Shown: positions 25,531-35,119, counted from the first letter of the stretch. The stretch is 64,000 nt of DNA from Sphingomonas mollis (GCF_016427505.1 NZ_JAELXS010000004.1:186001-250000), one strand, 5' to 3'. Program-made: numbers and translations. The notes: generated from the sequence alone by a model not told the origin.

Positions 25531-26940
25531 ATGGCCGAGCTTCTCTCGTTTGAACCTGCGACCGGCGCCGAACTGGCGCGCCTGACGATCGGCAACGCCG
25601 ATGACGAGGTCGCCGCCGCGCGCGCCGGCTGGGCGGACTGGGCGGCCAGACCGCTCGCCTTCAGGATCGAAACGATGCGCCGCTTCGCCAATGTCGTGCG
25701 CCAGCGGCACGAGGCGTTCGCCGACCTGATCGCGCGCGAAACCGGCAAGCCCGTGTGGGAAGCCCGGACCGAGGTCGATTCGGTGATCGCCAAGGTCGAT
25801 ATCTCGATCGCCGCCTATGCCGATCGCACGGCACAGCGGCGGATGGACGGCCAGATGGGAACGCGGATCGCCGTGCGTCACAAGCCGCATGGCGTGCTGG
25901 CGGTGCTCGGCCCGTACAACTTCCCCGCGCACCTGCCCAACGGCCACATCGTCCCCGCCCTGATCGCCGGCAACGCGGTGGTGTTCAAGCCATCGGAAAA
26001 GACGCCCGCGACCGGCGCCTTCCTGGTCGAATGCCTGCATGTTGCCGGGGTGCCGGATGCCTGCGTCAGGCTGTTGATCGGCGGCGCCGACGAGGGGCGC
26101 GCGCTGGCGGAACATCGCGGGATCGACGGCCTGTTGTTCACCGGATCGGCCCGCACCGGGCTGGCGCTCAATCGCCTGTTCGCCGACCGGCCGGAAAAGA
26201 TGCTGGCGCTGGAAATGGGCGGCAACAATCCGATCCTCGTCTGGGACACGCCCGATATCCACACCGCCGCCGTACTGGTGGTGCAGTCCGCCTTCACCAG
26301 CGCCGGCCAGCGTTGCACCGCCGCGCGGCGGCTGATCGTGCAGGACCGACTGCACGACGCGCTGGTGGCCGAGGTGGACAAGCTGATCGACCGGCTGGTC
26401 GTCGGCGCCCCGCACGATACGCCGCAACCCTTCATGGGGCCGGTGATCGACAACGAAGCCGCCGACCAGTTGACCGAAGGCTTTCTCGACCTGCTGATGC
26501 GCGGCGGCCGGCCGATCCGGCATCTGGAACGCCCCGATCCCGCCCTGCCCTTCCTGCGCCCGGCGATGATCGACGTCACCGGCGTCGCCGATCGCCCGGA
26601 TGTCGAGATGTTCGGACCCGTCTTGCAGGTGATCCGCAGCGACGATTTCGACGCCGCCATCGCCGAGGCCAACAACACCCGCTACGGCCTGTCCGCCTCG
26701 CTCGTCAGCCAGACGCCGGCTCTCTACGACCGGTTCTGGGCGAACGTCCGCGCCGGCATCGTCAACTGGAACCGGCCGACCAACGGCGCCGCCAGCAACG
26801 CCCCGTTCGGCGGCGTCGGCTGGTCGGGTAACCACCGCCCGTCCGCCTATTATGCCGCCGATTACTGCGCCTATCCGGTCGCCTCCAACGAGGCGGATGC
26901 GGCGAGGGCGGCGATCGGCATCGGCCTGCGTGACGCCTGA
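25531..26940 (+). CDS. astD: Succinylglutamate-semialdehyde dehydrogenase (AstD-like)
   Basis: A 469-residue NAD-dependent aldehyde dehydrogenase. Cofactor part: GPYNFPAHLPNGHIVPALIA and NAVVFKPSEKTP; catalytic Glu in ALEMGGNNP; catalytic Cys in SAGQRCTAARRL; C-terminal NAPFGGVGWSGNHRPSAYYA is characteristic of AstD. It would oxidise N-succinylglutamate semialdehyde in arginine breakdown. No other ast gene is near, so a wider aldehyde role is possible. It follows selO by 34 bases on the same strand, perhaps in one transcript. Confidence 0.85.
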   Translation: MAELLSFEPATGAELARLTIGNADDEVAAARAGWADWAARPLAFRIETMRRFANVVRQRHEAFADLIARETGKPVWEARTEVDSVIAKVDISIAAYADRTAQRRMDGQMGTRIAVRHKPHGVLAVLGPYNFPAHLPNGHIVPALIAGNAVVFKPSEKTPATGAFLVECLHVAGVPDACVRLLIGGADEGRALAEHRGIDGLLFTGSARTGLALNRLFADRPEKMLALEMGGNNPILVWDTPDIHTAAVLVVQSAFTSAGQRCTAARRLIVQDRLHDALVAEVDKLIDRLVVGAPHDTPQPFMGPVIDNEAADQLTEGFLDLLMRGGRPIRHLERPDPALPFLRPAMIDVTGVADRPDVEMFGPVLQVIRSDDFDAAIAEANNTRYGLSASLVSQTPALYDRFWANVRAGIVNWNRPTNGAASNAPFGGVGWSGNHRPSAYYAADYCAYPVASNEADAARAAIGIGLRDA

Positions 26941-27002
26941 CAGACCATCCGGCGCCAGTTTGATCGTGACAGCTTGATGACAGCCGGGGCATGGGCGCCG
27001 CC

Positions 27003-27677
27003 ATGCGCCATCTTCCCCTGCTCGCCGCCGCCACCGCCCTGACCCTCGCCGCGCCGACGATGGCGCAGACGACGCAGGACGAACAGGTCTGGCTGAACCT
27101 GACCGTGCAGGGGCCGATCGACGGCAAACTCGTCTATTTCGCCGAGGTCCAGCCGCGTATCGGCCAAGGCATCTCGCACCTCGACCAGCTGATCGTCCGC
27201 CCGGCGATCGGATACCGCGTCACCCCGCGGCTGACGCTGTTCCAGGGCTATGCCCATGTCTTCCTGCCGATCGAGGGCGCGCCCGACCGCAACGAGGATC
27301 GCGGGTTTCAGCAGGCCAGCTGGATCGTGCCGACCGCGAAGGGCGAACTGACGTCGCGCACCCGGATGGAGCAACGCTGGCGTTCGGACGGCCACGACAC
27401 CGGCTGGCGCCTGCGCGAGATGCTGCGCTACGAACTGCCGATCAAGGGCAGCAAGGTGCGTGCGTTGGGGTCGGTCGAGGGCTTCGTCGCGCTCAACGCC
27501 ACCGATTGGGGCGTACGCGACGGCTTCGATCAGGTCCGCACCTTCGCCGGGGTCGAGGTGACATTGTTCGGCCAATCGACCGCCGAACTCGGTTATCTGA
27601 ACCAGACGATCAACCAGGCCGCCGGGCGGACGCAGATGAACCACGTCGCCTCGATCAGCGTCTTCATTCGCCACTGA
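27003..27677 (+). CDS. DUF2490 exported beta-barrel-like protein
   Basis: A 224-residue protein with signal MRHLPLLAAATALTLAAPTMAQ and repeated amphipathic strands (EQVWLNLTVQGPIDGKLVYF, AEVQPRIG, LTLFQGYAHVF, TRMEQRWR), ending SISVFIRH. The pattern fits DUF2490, outer-membrane-like proteins of unknown function. An ATG four codons upstream (26991) is also possible; 27003 places the basic residue and hydrophobic core of the signal correctly. An R1 repeat follows the stop. Confidence 0.8.
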   Translation: MRHLPLLAAATALTLAAPTMAQTTQDEQVWLNLTVQGPIDGKLVYFAEVQPRIGQGISHLDQLIVRPAIGYRVTPRLTLFQGYAHVFLPIEGAPDRNEDRGFQQASWIVPTAKGELTSRTRMEQRWRSDGHDTGWRLREMLRYELPIKGSKVRALGSVEGFVALNATDWGVRDGFDQVRTFAGVEVTLFGQSTAELGYLNQTINQAAGRTQMNHVASISVFIRH

Positions 27678-27687
27678 TACTACCCTG

Positions 27688-27777
27688 TTCCCCGGCGGAG
27701 GCCGGGGTCCAGTCGGGTGAAGCATGGTGATTTTTCAGGACCGCCTTCCCAACTGGACCCCGGCCTTCGCCGGGGAA
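27688..27777. repeat. Inverted repeat R1, copy 3
   Basis: The same family as 5424, arms differing at two bases; it lies between the convergent DUF2490 and DUF885 genes. Confidence 0.9.
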
Positions 27778-27787
27778 CCACGTTACC

Positions 27788-29599
27788 TCACTTCGGCTTG
27801 GCGGCGATCCAGTCGCCGATCTTCTTTTCCAGCACCGGCATCGGCAGCGCACCGGTATCCAGCACCTCGGCATGGAACGCACGCGGATCGAACGCCGCCC
27901 CTTGCGCCGTCTTCGCCTGCGCCTTCAGCTTCAGGATGGTCAGCTGGCCGATCTTGTACGCCAGCGCCTGCCCCGGGATCGCGATATAGCGTTCCACCTC
28001 GGCGGTCGCGTCGGTCAGGCCCATCGGCGAGTTCGCGGTCATGTACGCGATCGCCTTGTCGCGGCTCCATCCCTTGGCGTGCAGCCCGGTATCGACCACC
28101 AGCCGCATCGCGCGCAGCATCTCGTCCGACAGGCCACCCATGCGCTGATACGGATCGGTCTCCATGCCCAGATCGGGCCACAACGTCTCGGCATAGAGCG
28201 CCCAGCCCTCGACATAGGCGGTGTTGCCGCCAAAGCGCATGAACGCCGGCAACGCCTTGTTCTCCTGTGCCAGACTGATCTGGAAATGATGCCCCGGCAC
28301 CGCCTCGTGCAGGTACAGCGTCTCCATGCCCCAGGTATAGCGGGCAGGCAGGTCATAGGTGTTGTAATAGAAGATGCCCGGCCGCGATCCGTCCGGCGTG
28401 CCGCTGTTGTACGACCCCGCCGCGTCGCTCTTCGCGCGGAAATCGGGGACGGGGCGAATTTCCAGCGGCGTCCTGGGGATCAGCGAGAATTGCTCGCGGA
28501 CGCGCGCGTCGATGCGCTTGCCGATCGCCTCGTACCCGGTGCGCAGGGCATCGGCGGAGGCGGGCTGGAACTTCCTGTCGGTCCGCAGATAATCGAAGAA
28601 CTGCGCCAGCGTCCCCTTGAAGCCGACCTTCGCCTTCTGCGCCTCCATCCCGGCGGTGATCCGCGCGACTTCGGACAGGCCCAGCCGATGCACGTCCTCC
28701 GCCTTCAGCGGCAGCGTGGTGCTCTCCTCGATCCGGAACGCATAAAGCGCCGCCCCGCCCGGCAAGGCTGACAGGCCCACCGTGTCGCGCGCTTTCGGCA
28801 GATATTCCTTCGCCAGGAAATCGCGCATCCGCTGGTGCGCCGGATTGATGACGTCGCGGATCTGCGCCGCATAGGCCGCCTTCAACCGCGTCTGGTCGGC
28901 CGCCGGGATGCTGGCTGGGAACATCGTCACCGGCGCGTAGAAGGTCGATTTCTCGACACCCTCGGCCAGCAGATTGTCGAACTGGGTGATCAGGTTCCGC
29001 ACGACCAGCTTCGGCTGCGTCACCCCCTTCGCCATGCCCTCGCGCAGGCGGGCGATCACCCGCTCGTACAGCGCGGCATAGCCGGCGTTGCGCTTCAGGT
29101 TGTTGTCGTAATCCAGCACCGTCTTGAACGGCGCCGCGCCCTTGCCCGAAGCGAAATCGGGATAGAATGTCTGGAAGCCGCCGAAATGGCTGATCGGCAG
29201 CAACCGGTCGACGTTCAGCACCGCCGGCGCGAAACCACGCTGCGCGATCTCCAGCCCGTTGCCGAACACGTCATAGGCGATCTGGTCGACCGGGGTCAGC
29301 TTCGTGCGGTCGATCGCCCGCAGCGCCTTCAGGTCGGCTTCGACATTCGCCTTGTCCTTCGCGGTTCGTGCATCGGTCAGATACTCGCCGAACTGGTCGG
29401 CGTAGCGCATGTCGCCCCGCCCGATCGCGCCGAGCGGCCCCAGCTTCAGATCACGCTCGTCGCTGTCGTAGAACAGCCGCTTCAGCCGCGCGTCCTCTGG
29501 CCCATCGCCGGGCATCGGCACGGGCGGCGGCAGCGCCTGCCCGAACGACGGGGCGGCAACCGTAGCGAGCAACAGGGCGGCAACAATAGACAGGCGCAT
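27788..29599 (-). CDS. DUF885 exported protein, probable metallopeptidase
   Basis: A 603-residue protein with signal MRLSIVAALLLATVAAPSFG. DUF885 members are helical proteins related to gluzincin peptidases; the zinc motif HEAVPGHHF (in LYLHEAVPGHHFQISLAQE) and the downstream Glu in NTAYVEGWALYAE are present. It is likely a periplasmic or extracellular carboxypeptidase-like enzyme; substrates unknown. It is divergent from the sulfur operon, 143 bases away. Confidence 0.88.
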   Translation of the reverse strand: MRLSIVAALLLATVAAPSFGQALPPPVPMPGDGPEDARLKRLFYDSDERDLKLGPLGAIGRGDMRYADQFGEYLTDARTAKDKANVEADLKALRAIDRTKLTPVDQIAYDVFGNGLEIAQRGFAPAVLNVDRLLPISHFGGFQTFYPDFASGKGAAPFKTVLDYDNNLKRNAGYAALYERVIARLREGMAKGVTQPKLVVRNLITQFDNLLAEGVEKSTFYAPVTMFPASIPAADQTRLKAAYAAQIRDVINPAHQRMRDFLAKEYLPKARDTVGLSALPGGAALYAFRIEESTTLPLKAEDVHRLGLSEVARITAGMEAQKAKVGFKGTLAQFFDYLRTDRKFQPASADALRTGYEAIGKRIDARVREQFSLIPRTPLEIRPVPDFRAKSDAAGSYNSGTPDGSRPGIFYYNTYDLPARYTWGMETLYLHEAVPGHHFQISLAQENKALPAFMRFGGNTAYVEGWALYAETLWPDLGMETDPYQRMGGLSDEMLRAMRLVVDTGLHAKGWSRDKAIAYMTANSPMGLTDATAEVERYIAIPGQALAYKIGQLTILKLKAQAKTAQGAAFDPRAFHAEVLDTGALPMPVLEKKIGDWIAAKPK

Positions 29600-29742
29600 G
29601 AATTCGGACTTTCTTTGCGCGTCGGATCGCCCACGCGGATGCCACTGCCTAACGCCACAAACACCCCTGCGAAAGAAGGACTAACGGTATCCCCAAGCAA
29701 AGGTGACTGGCCCCGCGCCCGCGCTTTCCCCATCTGGCAGGT

Positions 29743-30558
29743 ATGGCGACGCTTCTCGATCCGCACGCGCGCGGCCGCGTAATTCTGGTGGGTGCAGGCC
29801 CCGGCGATCCCGGCCTGCTGACCGTGCGTGCGGTGGAGGCGATGAAGATCGCCGATATTGTCGTGCATGACGGCCTGATCGACCCGCGCGTACTGGAACT
29901 GGCCCCCGCCACCGCCCAGCGCATCTCGGTGGCCAAGCGCCGCGCCCGCCACACCCTGCCGCAAGAGGCGATCAACGCGCTGATCGTCGCGCATGTGAAG
30001 ACCGGTGCGATCGTCATCCGGCTGAAGGGCGGCGACCCCTTCATCTTCGGCCGCGGCGGCGAAGAGGTCGAGGCGGTCCGCGCCGCCGGCCTGCCCGTCG
30101 AGGTGATCCCCGGCGTCTCGGCGGCCCTTGGTTGCGCGGCGGAGGCGATGCTGCCGCTCACCCACCGCGATCATTCCAGTGCGGTGTCGTTCGTAGCCGG
30201 CCAGTGCAAGCCTGCCCTGAGCGGCGCCGAAGGGGGGCTGTCTGATCAGGACTGGTCCGGCCTCGCCGGGCAAGGTCGCACGCTGGTGATCTACATGGGC
30301 GTCGCGACCGCATCGGACATCGCCGACAAGCTGATGGCCGATGGCGTCGCCCCCGACATGCCCGTCGCCGTGCTGGAACGCGGCACGCAGGCCGGATCGC
30401 GCGCGATGAAGACGCTGCTCGCCGATCTCGGCCCGATGGTCACGCGGGAGGGCGTTGGCAGCCCGGCCGTGATCGTCGTCGGCGAGGTCGTGGAACTGTC
30501 CGACGCGGTGGACAAGCTTGCCCGCTGGGCACGGATCGCGGAAGAGACGGCGGCATGA
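29743..30558 (+). CDS. cobA: Uroporphyrinogen-III C-methyltransferase
   Basis: A 271-residue SAM-dependent enzyme (SUMT) making precorrin-2 for siroheme, the cofactor of the sulfite reductase encoded downstream. GRVILVGAGPGDPGLLTVRA and IVIRLKGGDPFIFGRGGEE are the two signature motifs, with PGVSAALGCAAEAMLPLTHRD after them. It lacks the CysG dehydrogenase/chelatase half, so those steps must be done elsewhere. An insertion (about 156-170, KPALSGAEGGLSDQD) breaks the usual loop. It overlaps the next gene by ATGA. Confidence 0.93.
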   Translation: MATLLDPHARGRVILVGAGPGDPGLLTVRAVEAMKIADIVVHDGLIDPRVLELAPATAQRISVAKRRARHTLPQEAINALIVAHVKTGAIVIRLKGGDPFIFGRGGEEVEAVRAAGLPVEVIPGVSAALGCAAEAMLPLTHRDHSSAVSFVAGQCKPALSGAEGGLSDQDWSGLAGQGRTLVIYMGVATASDIADKLMADGVAPDMPVAVLERGTQAGSRAMKTLLADLGPMVTREGVGSPAVIVVGEVVELSDAVDKLARWARIAEETAA

Positions 30559-30851
30559 AGATACTGACCGGAAACGACCTGCCGACAGGCGACGTGACAT
30601 GGTGGACCGGCTCCGGCTGGTCGCGCCATATCGAGGACGCGATCGACGTCGGCGATCAGGGTGAGGCGATCGCGCGGGCCGAGGAAGGCGCCCGCCGCGT
30701 CAACGTCCCCTATGTGATCGACGCGACACCGACCGCCGACGGCCCCCGCCCCGCCCACATCAAGGATCGCATCCGCGCACTGGGGCCGACGGTGCGAGTC
30801 GACCTGACCTTGAAGCCCGCCGATCCCGCTGCCGGGAGTTGGGTGATATGA
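30555..30851 (+). CDS. DUF2849 protein of the sulfite reduction operon
   Basis: A 98-residue protein (VTWWTGSGWSRHIEDAIDVG, NVPYVIDATP, HIKDRIRALGPTVRVDL). DUF2849 genes typically sit between siroheme methyltransferase and sulfite reductase in alphaproteobacteria, as here. It presumably helps sulfite reduction, but no reaction is known to me. It starts inside the cobA stop (ATGA). Confidence 0.85.
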   Translation: MKILTGNDLPTGDVTWWTGSGWSRHIEDAIDVGDQGEAIARAEEGARRVNVPYVIDATPTADGPRPAHIKDRIRALGPTVRVDLTLKPADPAAGSWVI

Positions 30852-30864
30852 ACACTGCAATAGA

Positions 30865-30987
30865 TCCTCCCCGGCACGGGGAGGTGGCAGGCCGCAGGCC
30901 TGACGGAGGGGGGCTTCCCCAAGCGCGTCGCCTGTGGCCCACCCCCTCCACCAGCTTCGCTGGTCCCCCTCCCCGTGCCGGGGAGGA
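30865..30987. repeat. 123-base inverted repeat R3 inside the sulfur operon
   Basis: TCCTCCCCGGCACGGGGAGG at the left and its complement at the right end (through 30987), with an inner segment rich in GGCAGGCC and CCCCCTCC. It occupies nearly the whole gap between DUF2849 and the sulfite reductase. Its right end adjoins the ribosome site (GAGG at 30991) of the next gene. Confidence 0.85.
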
Positions 30988-30998
30988 ATCGAGGTAAC

Positions 30999-32624
30999 AT
31001 GTATAAATACGACCAGTATGACCAATCGATCGTCGACGCCCGCGTCGACGAATTCCGCGATCAGGTCACCCGCCGCCTCGCCGGCCAGTTGACCGAGGAC
31101 CAGTTCAAGCCGCTCCGGCTGATGAACGGTCTCTACCTTCAGCTGCACGCATATATGCTGCGCGTGGCGATTCCCTATGGCACGCTCGACAGCCGCCAGA
31201 TGCGCACACTGGCGTCGATCGCCCGCGATTACGATCGCGATTACGGCCACTTCACCACGCGCCAGAACCTGCAGTTCAACTGGATCAAGCTGGAGGATAC
31301 GCCCGACATCCTCGCCCGCCTCGCGACGGTCGAGATGCACGCCATCCAGACCAGCGGCAACTGCATCCGCAACATCTCGTCCGACCAGTTCGCCGGCGCC
31401 GCTGCCGACGAGGTCGCCGACCCGCGCCCATGGGCCGAGCTGATCCGCCAGTGGAGCACCTTCCACCCGGAATTCAGCTACCTGCCGCGCAAGTTCAAGA
31501 TCGCCGTCATCGCCAGCGACGAGGATCGCGCCGCGATGCGCCTGCACGATATCGGCATTCAACTGGTGGAGCGTGACGGCGAACTGGGCGGTCGCATCTA
31601 TGTCGGCGGCGGCATGGGTCGCACGCCGATGATCGCGCCGCTGATCCGCGATTTCGTCACCGCCGACGACCTGATGAGCTATCTCGAAGCCGCCCTGCGC
31701 GTCTACAATCGCTACGGCCGCCGCGACAACATGTACAAGGCGCGGATCAAGATCCTCGTCCATGAAATCGGCGCCGACGAATATCGCCGTCAGGTCGAGG
31801 AGGAATTCCTCGCGGTAAAAGCGCTGGGCATCGATCCCCCCGCCGCCGAACTGGCGCGCATCACCGCGATGTTCGCCCCGCCCGCCTTCGACACCGACGC
31901 GCCCGATGCCGTCGATCGCAGCGATCCCGACTTCGCCGTCTGGCTCGACCAGAACGTCCGCGCCCATAAACAGCTCGGCCACGCGATCGTCACGATCAGC
32001 CTGAAACCGGTCGGCGGCATCCCCGGCGATGCCTCGTCGGCGCAGATCGACCTCGTCGCCGATCTGGCCGAACGCTACAGCTTCGACGAGCTGCGCGTCA
32101 CCCACGCGCAGAACCTCGTCCTGCCGCATGTGCGCAAGGCCGATCTGTACACGATCTGGCAGCAACTGACCGACGCCGGGCTGGCCGAGGCGAACCTCGA
32201 CCTCGTCACCGACATCATCGCCTGCCCCGGCCTCGATTATTGCAGCCTCGCCAACGCCCGCTCGATCCCGCTGGCCCAGAAGATCGCCGTGCGCTTCGCC
32301 GATCGCAGCCGCGATCTGGGCGAATTGAAGCTGAAGATATCCGGCTGCATCAACGCCTGCGGCCATCATCATGCCGGCCATATCGGCATCCTCGGCGTCG
32401 ACAAGAAAGGCACCGAGAATTATCAGTTGTCGTTCGGCGGATCGGGGGCAGAGGATGTGTCGCTCGCCAAGATCACCGGCCCCGGTTTCGACGAGGACGG
32501 CGTGGTCGAGGCGATCGAGCGCGCCACCGACACCTATGTCGCCCTGCGCGAGGAGGGTGAGCGTTTCCTCGACACCTATCGCCGCGTCGGGATGCAGCCG
32601 TTCAAGGACGCGATCTATGGTTGA
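30999..32624 (+). CDS. cysI: Nitrite/sulfite reductase, siroheme-[4Fe-4S] type
   Basis: A 541-residue reductase that converts sulfite to sulfide. Two ferredoxin-like and two siroheme domains: FTTRQNLQFNWIKL and TSGNCIRNISSD in the first half, the cluster ligands in ACPGLDYCSLANARS and KISGCINACGHHH. The surrounding cobA, cysH and DUF934 genes favour sulfite over nitrite. ATG 30999 has GAGG five bases upstream; an in-frame ATG at 30975 lies inside the repeat. The end overlaps the DUF934 start by eight bases. Confidence 0.93.
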   Translation: MYKYDQYDQSIVDARVDEFRDQVTRRLAGQLTEDQFKPLRLMNGLYLQLHAYMLRVAIPYGTLDSRQMRTLASIARDYDRDYGHFTTRQNLQFNWIKLEDTPDILARLATVEMHAIQTSGNCIRNISSDQFAGAAADEVADPRPWAELIRQWSTFHPEFSYLPRKFKIAVIASDEDRAAMRLHDIGIQLVERDGELGGRIYVGGGMGRTPMIAPLIRDFVTADDLMSYLEAALRVYNRYGRRDNMYKARIKILVHEIGADEYRRQVEEEFLAVKALGIDPPAAELARITAMFAPPAFDTDAPDAVDRSDPDFAVWLDQNVRAHKQLGHAIVTISLKPVGGIPGDASSAQIDLVADLAERYSFDELRVTHAQNLVLPHVRKADLYTIWQQLTDAGLAEANLDLVTDIIACPGLDYCSLANARSIPLAQKIAVRFADRSRDLGELKLKISGCINACGHHHAGHIGILGVDKKGTENYQLSFGGSGAEDVSLAKITGPGFDEDGVVEAIERATDTYVALREEGERFLDTYRRVGMQPFKDAIYG

Positions 32625-33060
32625 GTCCGCCACCGAAACCACGCTCCGCTTCCGCGACGACGAACCGCACGACGAACCCGCCGTCACCCTCGACGCGTTC
32701 CTCGCCGAACAGACCAACGCCACCGCCGTCCGGCTGGAGGCGGGCGAGGATGCCCGCGCGTTGCTCCCCTATCTCGACCGGCTCGCGCTGGTCGAAGTCA
32801 GCTTCCCCACCTTCCGCGACGGTCGCGGCTATTCCGCCGGGCGCGTCCTGCGCGAGGCGGGATACACCGGCGAGTTGCGCGCCCAGGGCGACGTGCTGGT
32901 CGATCAACTGCCGCTGATGCGCCGCTGCGGCTTCGACAGCTTCGCACCGCAGGCGGAGATCGACGGCGAGGCATTGCGCCGCAGCCTCGACCGCTACGAT
33001 TTCCGGTATCAGGCCGCCGCCGACGCCGCCGTACCGGTCTGGAAACTGCGACATGGCTGA
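32617..33060 (+). CDS. DUF934 protein of the sulfite reduction operon
   Basis: A 147-residue protein. LEAGEDARALLPYLDRLALV, FPTFRDGRGYSAGRVLREAG and GDVLVDQLPLMRRCGFDSF are characteristic of DUF934, a family nearly always next to sulfite reductase. It is cytoplasmic, role unknown. It overlaps its neighbours by eight bases on each side, indicating tight coupling. The start ATG at 32617 is the first good one in frame. Confidence 0.88.
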   Translation: MVESATETTLRFRDDEPHDEPAVTLDAFLAEQTNATAVRLEAGEDARALLPYLDRLALVEVSFPTFRDGRGYSAGRVLREAGYTGELRAQGDVLVDQLPLMRRCGFDSFAPQAEIDGEALRRSLDRYDFRYQAAADAAVPVWKLRHG

Positions 33061-33811
33061 GGCCGCCCGCCGGATCGACACGATCGACACCACCCCCGCC
33101 TTCACGGCCGCCGATGCCGCGGCGTTTCAGGCGCGGTACGAGGGTGTGCCCGCAGCGGCGATGCTGCGCGATCTGCTGATCGGCGAACTGGCCGGCCGCA
33201 TCGCCTCGGTTTCGTCGTACGGCGCGGAATCGGCGGTGCTGCTGCACATGGTCGCCAGCGTCGATCCCGACGTGCCGGTGATCTTCACCAACACGCAGAA
33301 AATGTTCGGCGAGACGCTCGCCTATCGCGACGAGCTGTCGGAGCGACTCGGCCTGACCGACCTGCGCGTTTTCCGTCCCGATCCGCGTCTGCTGGCGGCG
33401 AAGGACAAGACCGGCCTGCGCTGGTCCTACGATCCCGACGGCTGCTGCGACCTGCGCAAGGTCGAACCGCTGCGCCGCGCGCTCGCGCCGTTCGATGCGT
33501 GGATTTCCGGCCGCAAGGGCTTCCAGTCCGGCACCCGCATCGCCCTGCCCCGGTTCGAGGAGGATGAGGGCCGACTGAAGATCAATCCGCTCGCCGACTG
33601 GACCAAGGCGATGCTCGACGCCTATTTCGCCGAGCACGAACTGCCGCGCCATCCGCTGGAGGCGCAGGGCTATCTATCGATCGGCTGCGCGCCCTGCACC
33701 ACGAAGGTCCAGCCCGGCGAGGACCCGCGTTCGGGTCGCTGGCGCGGCTGGGACAAGGTGGAATGCGGCATCCACGTCTCCACGCTGCCGGGCGAAGACC
33801 CCGTTTTCTAA
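33053..33811 (+). CDS. cysH: Assimilatory adenylyl-sulfate reductase (CysH family)
   Basis: A 252-residue thioredoxin-dependent reductase forming sulfite from APS. Start of the nucleotide-binding part is VSSYGAESAVLLHMVA. Cys131-Cys132 (DGCCDLRK) and Cys212/Cys215 (GCAPC) match the [4Fe-4S] ligands of APS-type reductases, and C238 in ECGIH is the catalytic Cys. The presence of the iron-sulfur ligands argues for APS rather than PAPS as substrate. It is last in the cobA-DUF2849-cysI-DUF934-cysH unit and feeds sulfite to the reductase. Confidence 0.92.
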   Translation: MAEAARRIDTIDTTPAFTAADAAAFQARYEGVPAAAMLRDLLIGELAGRIASVSSYGAESAVLLHMVASVDPDVPVIFTNTQKMFGETLAYRDELSERLGLTDLRVFRPDPRLLAAKDKTGLRWSYDPDGCCDLRKVEPLRRALAPFDAWISGRKGFQSGTRIALPRFEEDEGRLKINPLADWTKAMLDAYFAEHELPRHPLEAQGYLSIGCAPCTTKVQPGEDPRSGRWRGWDKVECGIHVSTLPGEDPVF

Positions 33812-33944
33812 CGATGACGCCGGCGACGCGGCCGCATCGGTGATGCGTCGTCAGCGCCGCCGGCGTTGGTCGCGCCGCGATTTCCCCCCGGGCACGGCCT
33901 CATCCTGACCGCCGATCGAGCGGCCCGCATCCCCCAAACAGACT

Positions 33945-33970
33945 AAAGAGTTGCCTGCCGACGACTCTTT
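33945..33970. promoter_or_regulatory. Candidate operator upstream of LuxR-type regulator
   Basis: AAAGAGT (33945-33951) and ACTCTTT (33964-33970) form a perfect inverted repeat with a 12-base spacer, ending 32 bases before the regulator's start. It may be an autoregulatory site. Confidence 0.45.
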
Positions 33971-34002
33971 GGCGATGCTGCCCGCAACAGGCCGGGGGCG
34001 CC

Positions 34003-35112
34003 ATGACGGACGGGGACGGGGAACGGATAGTCGAATGCTTTCGCGAGGCGGCGATGGGGATGATCGACTGGTCGGTTCCCCTGTCCGCCCTCGCGCAGGC
34101 GACCAGGTCGCGGATCGCGCAACTGGCGGCGATCAATGCGCAAGGTGGCCTCGCCTTCAACTATCTGACCGGCTGCTCCACCGACGAGGAAACCGCCTAT
34201 CTGGCCGCCGGCGGACCCAACCCTTTGGTCAATCCGCGCACCCGCGCGCTGATGATGGCATCGCCGCTTCACTGCATGGTCGACAGCGACTTCATATCGC
34301 CGATGGGGCGCCAGCGTACGCCGATCTACAACGGCCTGTTTCACGAAAGCGACGTGCCGTTCGCCATGCTCACCCGGCTGGACAGCCCGACCGATCTGGT
34401 CGCCACGCTCAGCCTGCTTCAACCGGGATCGGTCGGTGAGGCGGAGGCCGCCGATGTCCGCTTCGTCGATGCCATCGCCCCGGCGATCAGTGCGGCGATC
34501 CATGCCGCCATCGCGCTGGGCACGACGGTCGACCAGTCGCTCGTCACCACCGCCGATCACCTGTCGGGCGCGGGCATCCTGCTCGGCCCCGATATGTCGA
34601 TCGCCGCGCTGTCGCCGGGTGCGGAGGCGCTGCTGCGCGATGCCACCCATCTGTCGGTCCGCGCCGGCCGTCTGATCGCGGCCTGCCCACGCACGGCGGC
34701 GTCGCTGGAACACGCCTTCGCCGCGATGAACGCCCATGGCACCGAATGGCGCGGCGCGGTGCCGATCACCCTGTCCGGTGCGATGACATCGGCGACGCCG
34801 CTGTTCGCCGATATGTGTCCGCTGCCCCGGCGACCATCCGGCCCCCTGTCGCAGGCGCGGGCTCTTCTGGCGATCCGGATGCCGCGATCGGATGCCGCGC
34901 TGGACGATGTCCGGCTGATGACGGCGTTCACCCTCACCCCGTCGGAACTGGAAGTCGCCCGCTCGCTGCTCCGGGGTGACGATCTCGCCACCATCGCCCG
35001 CCGGCGGCGCACGTCGCTGGCCACCGTGCGCAGCCAGTTGCGATCGCTCTTCGTCAAGACCGGCTGCCATCGTCAGGCCGAACTGGTCCTGACCCTGCGC
35101 GCCTATTGCTGA
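34003..35112 (+). CDS. LuxR-type transcriptional regulator
   Basis: A 369-residue regulator. The first 290 residues form an uncharacterised sensor part (possible PAS/GAF-like fold; GAGILLGPDMSIAALSPGAE). The C-terminal HTH (about 305-365) has FTLTPSELEVARSLLRGDDL and RRRTSLATVRSQLRSLFVKT, the LuxR/GerE pattern. The ligand and targets are unknown. It is convergent with dnaB, with seven bases between the stops. Confidence 0.82.
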   Translation: MTDGDGERIVECFREAAMGMIDWSVPLSALAQATRSRIAQLAAINAQGGLAFNYLTGCSTDEETAYLAAGGPNPLVNPRTRALMMASPLHCMVDSDFISPMGRQRTPIYNGLFHESDVPFAMLTRLDSPTDLVATLSLLQPGSVGEAEAADVRFVDAIAPAISAAIHAAIALGTTVDQSLVTTADHLSGAGILLGPDMSIAALSPGAEALLRDATHLSVRAGRLIAACPRTAASLEHAFAAMNAHGTEWRGAVPITLSGAMTSATPLFADMCPLPRRPSGPLSQARALLAIRMPRSDAALDDVRLMTAFTLTPSELEVARSLLRGDDLATIARRRRTSLATVRSQLRSLFVKTGCHRQAELVLTLRAYC

Positions 35113-35119
35113 TCCCCGA

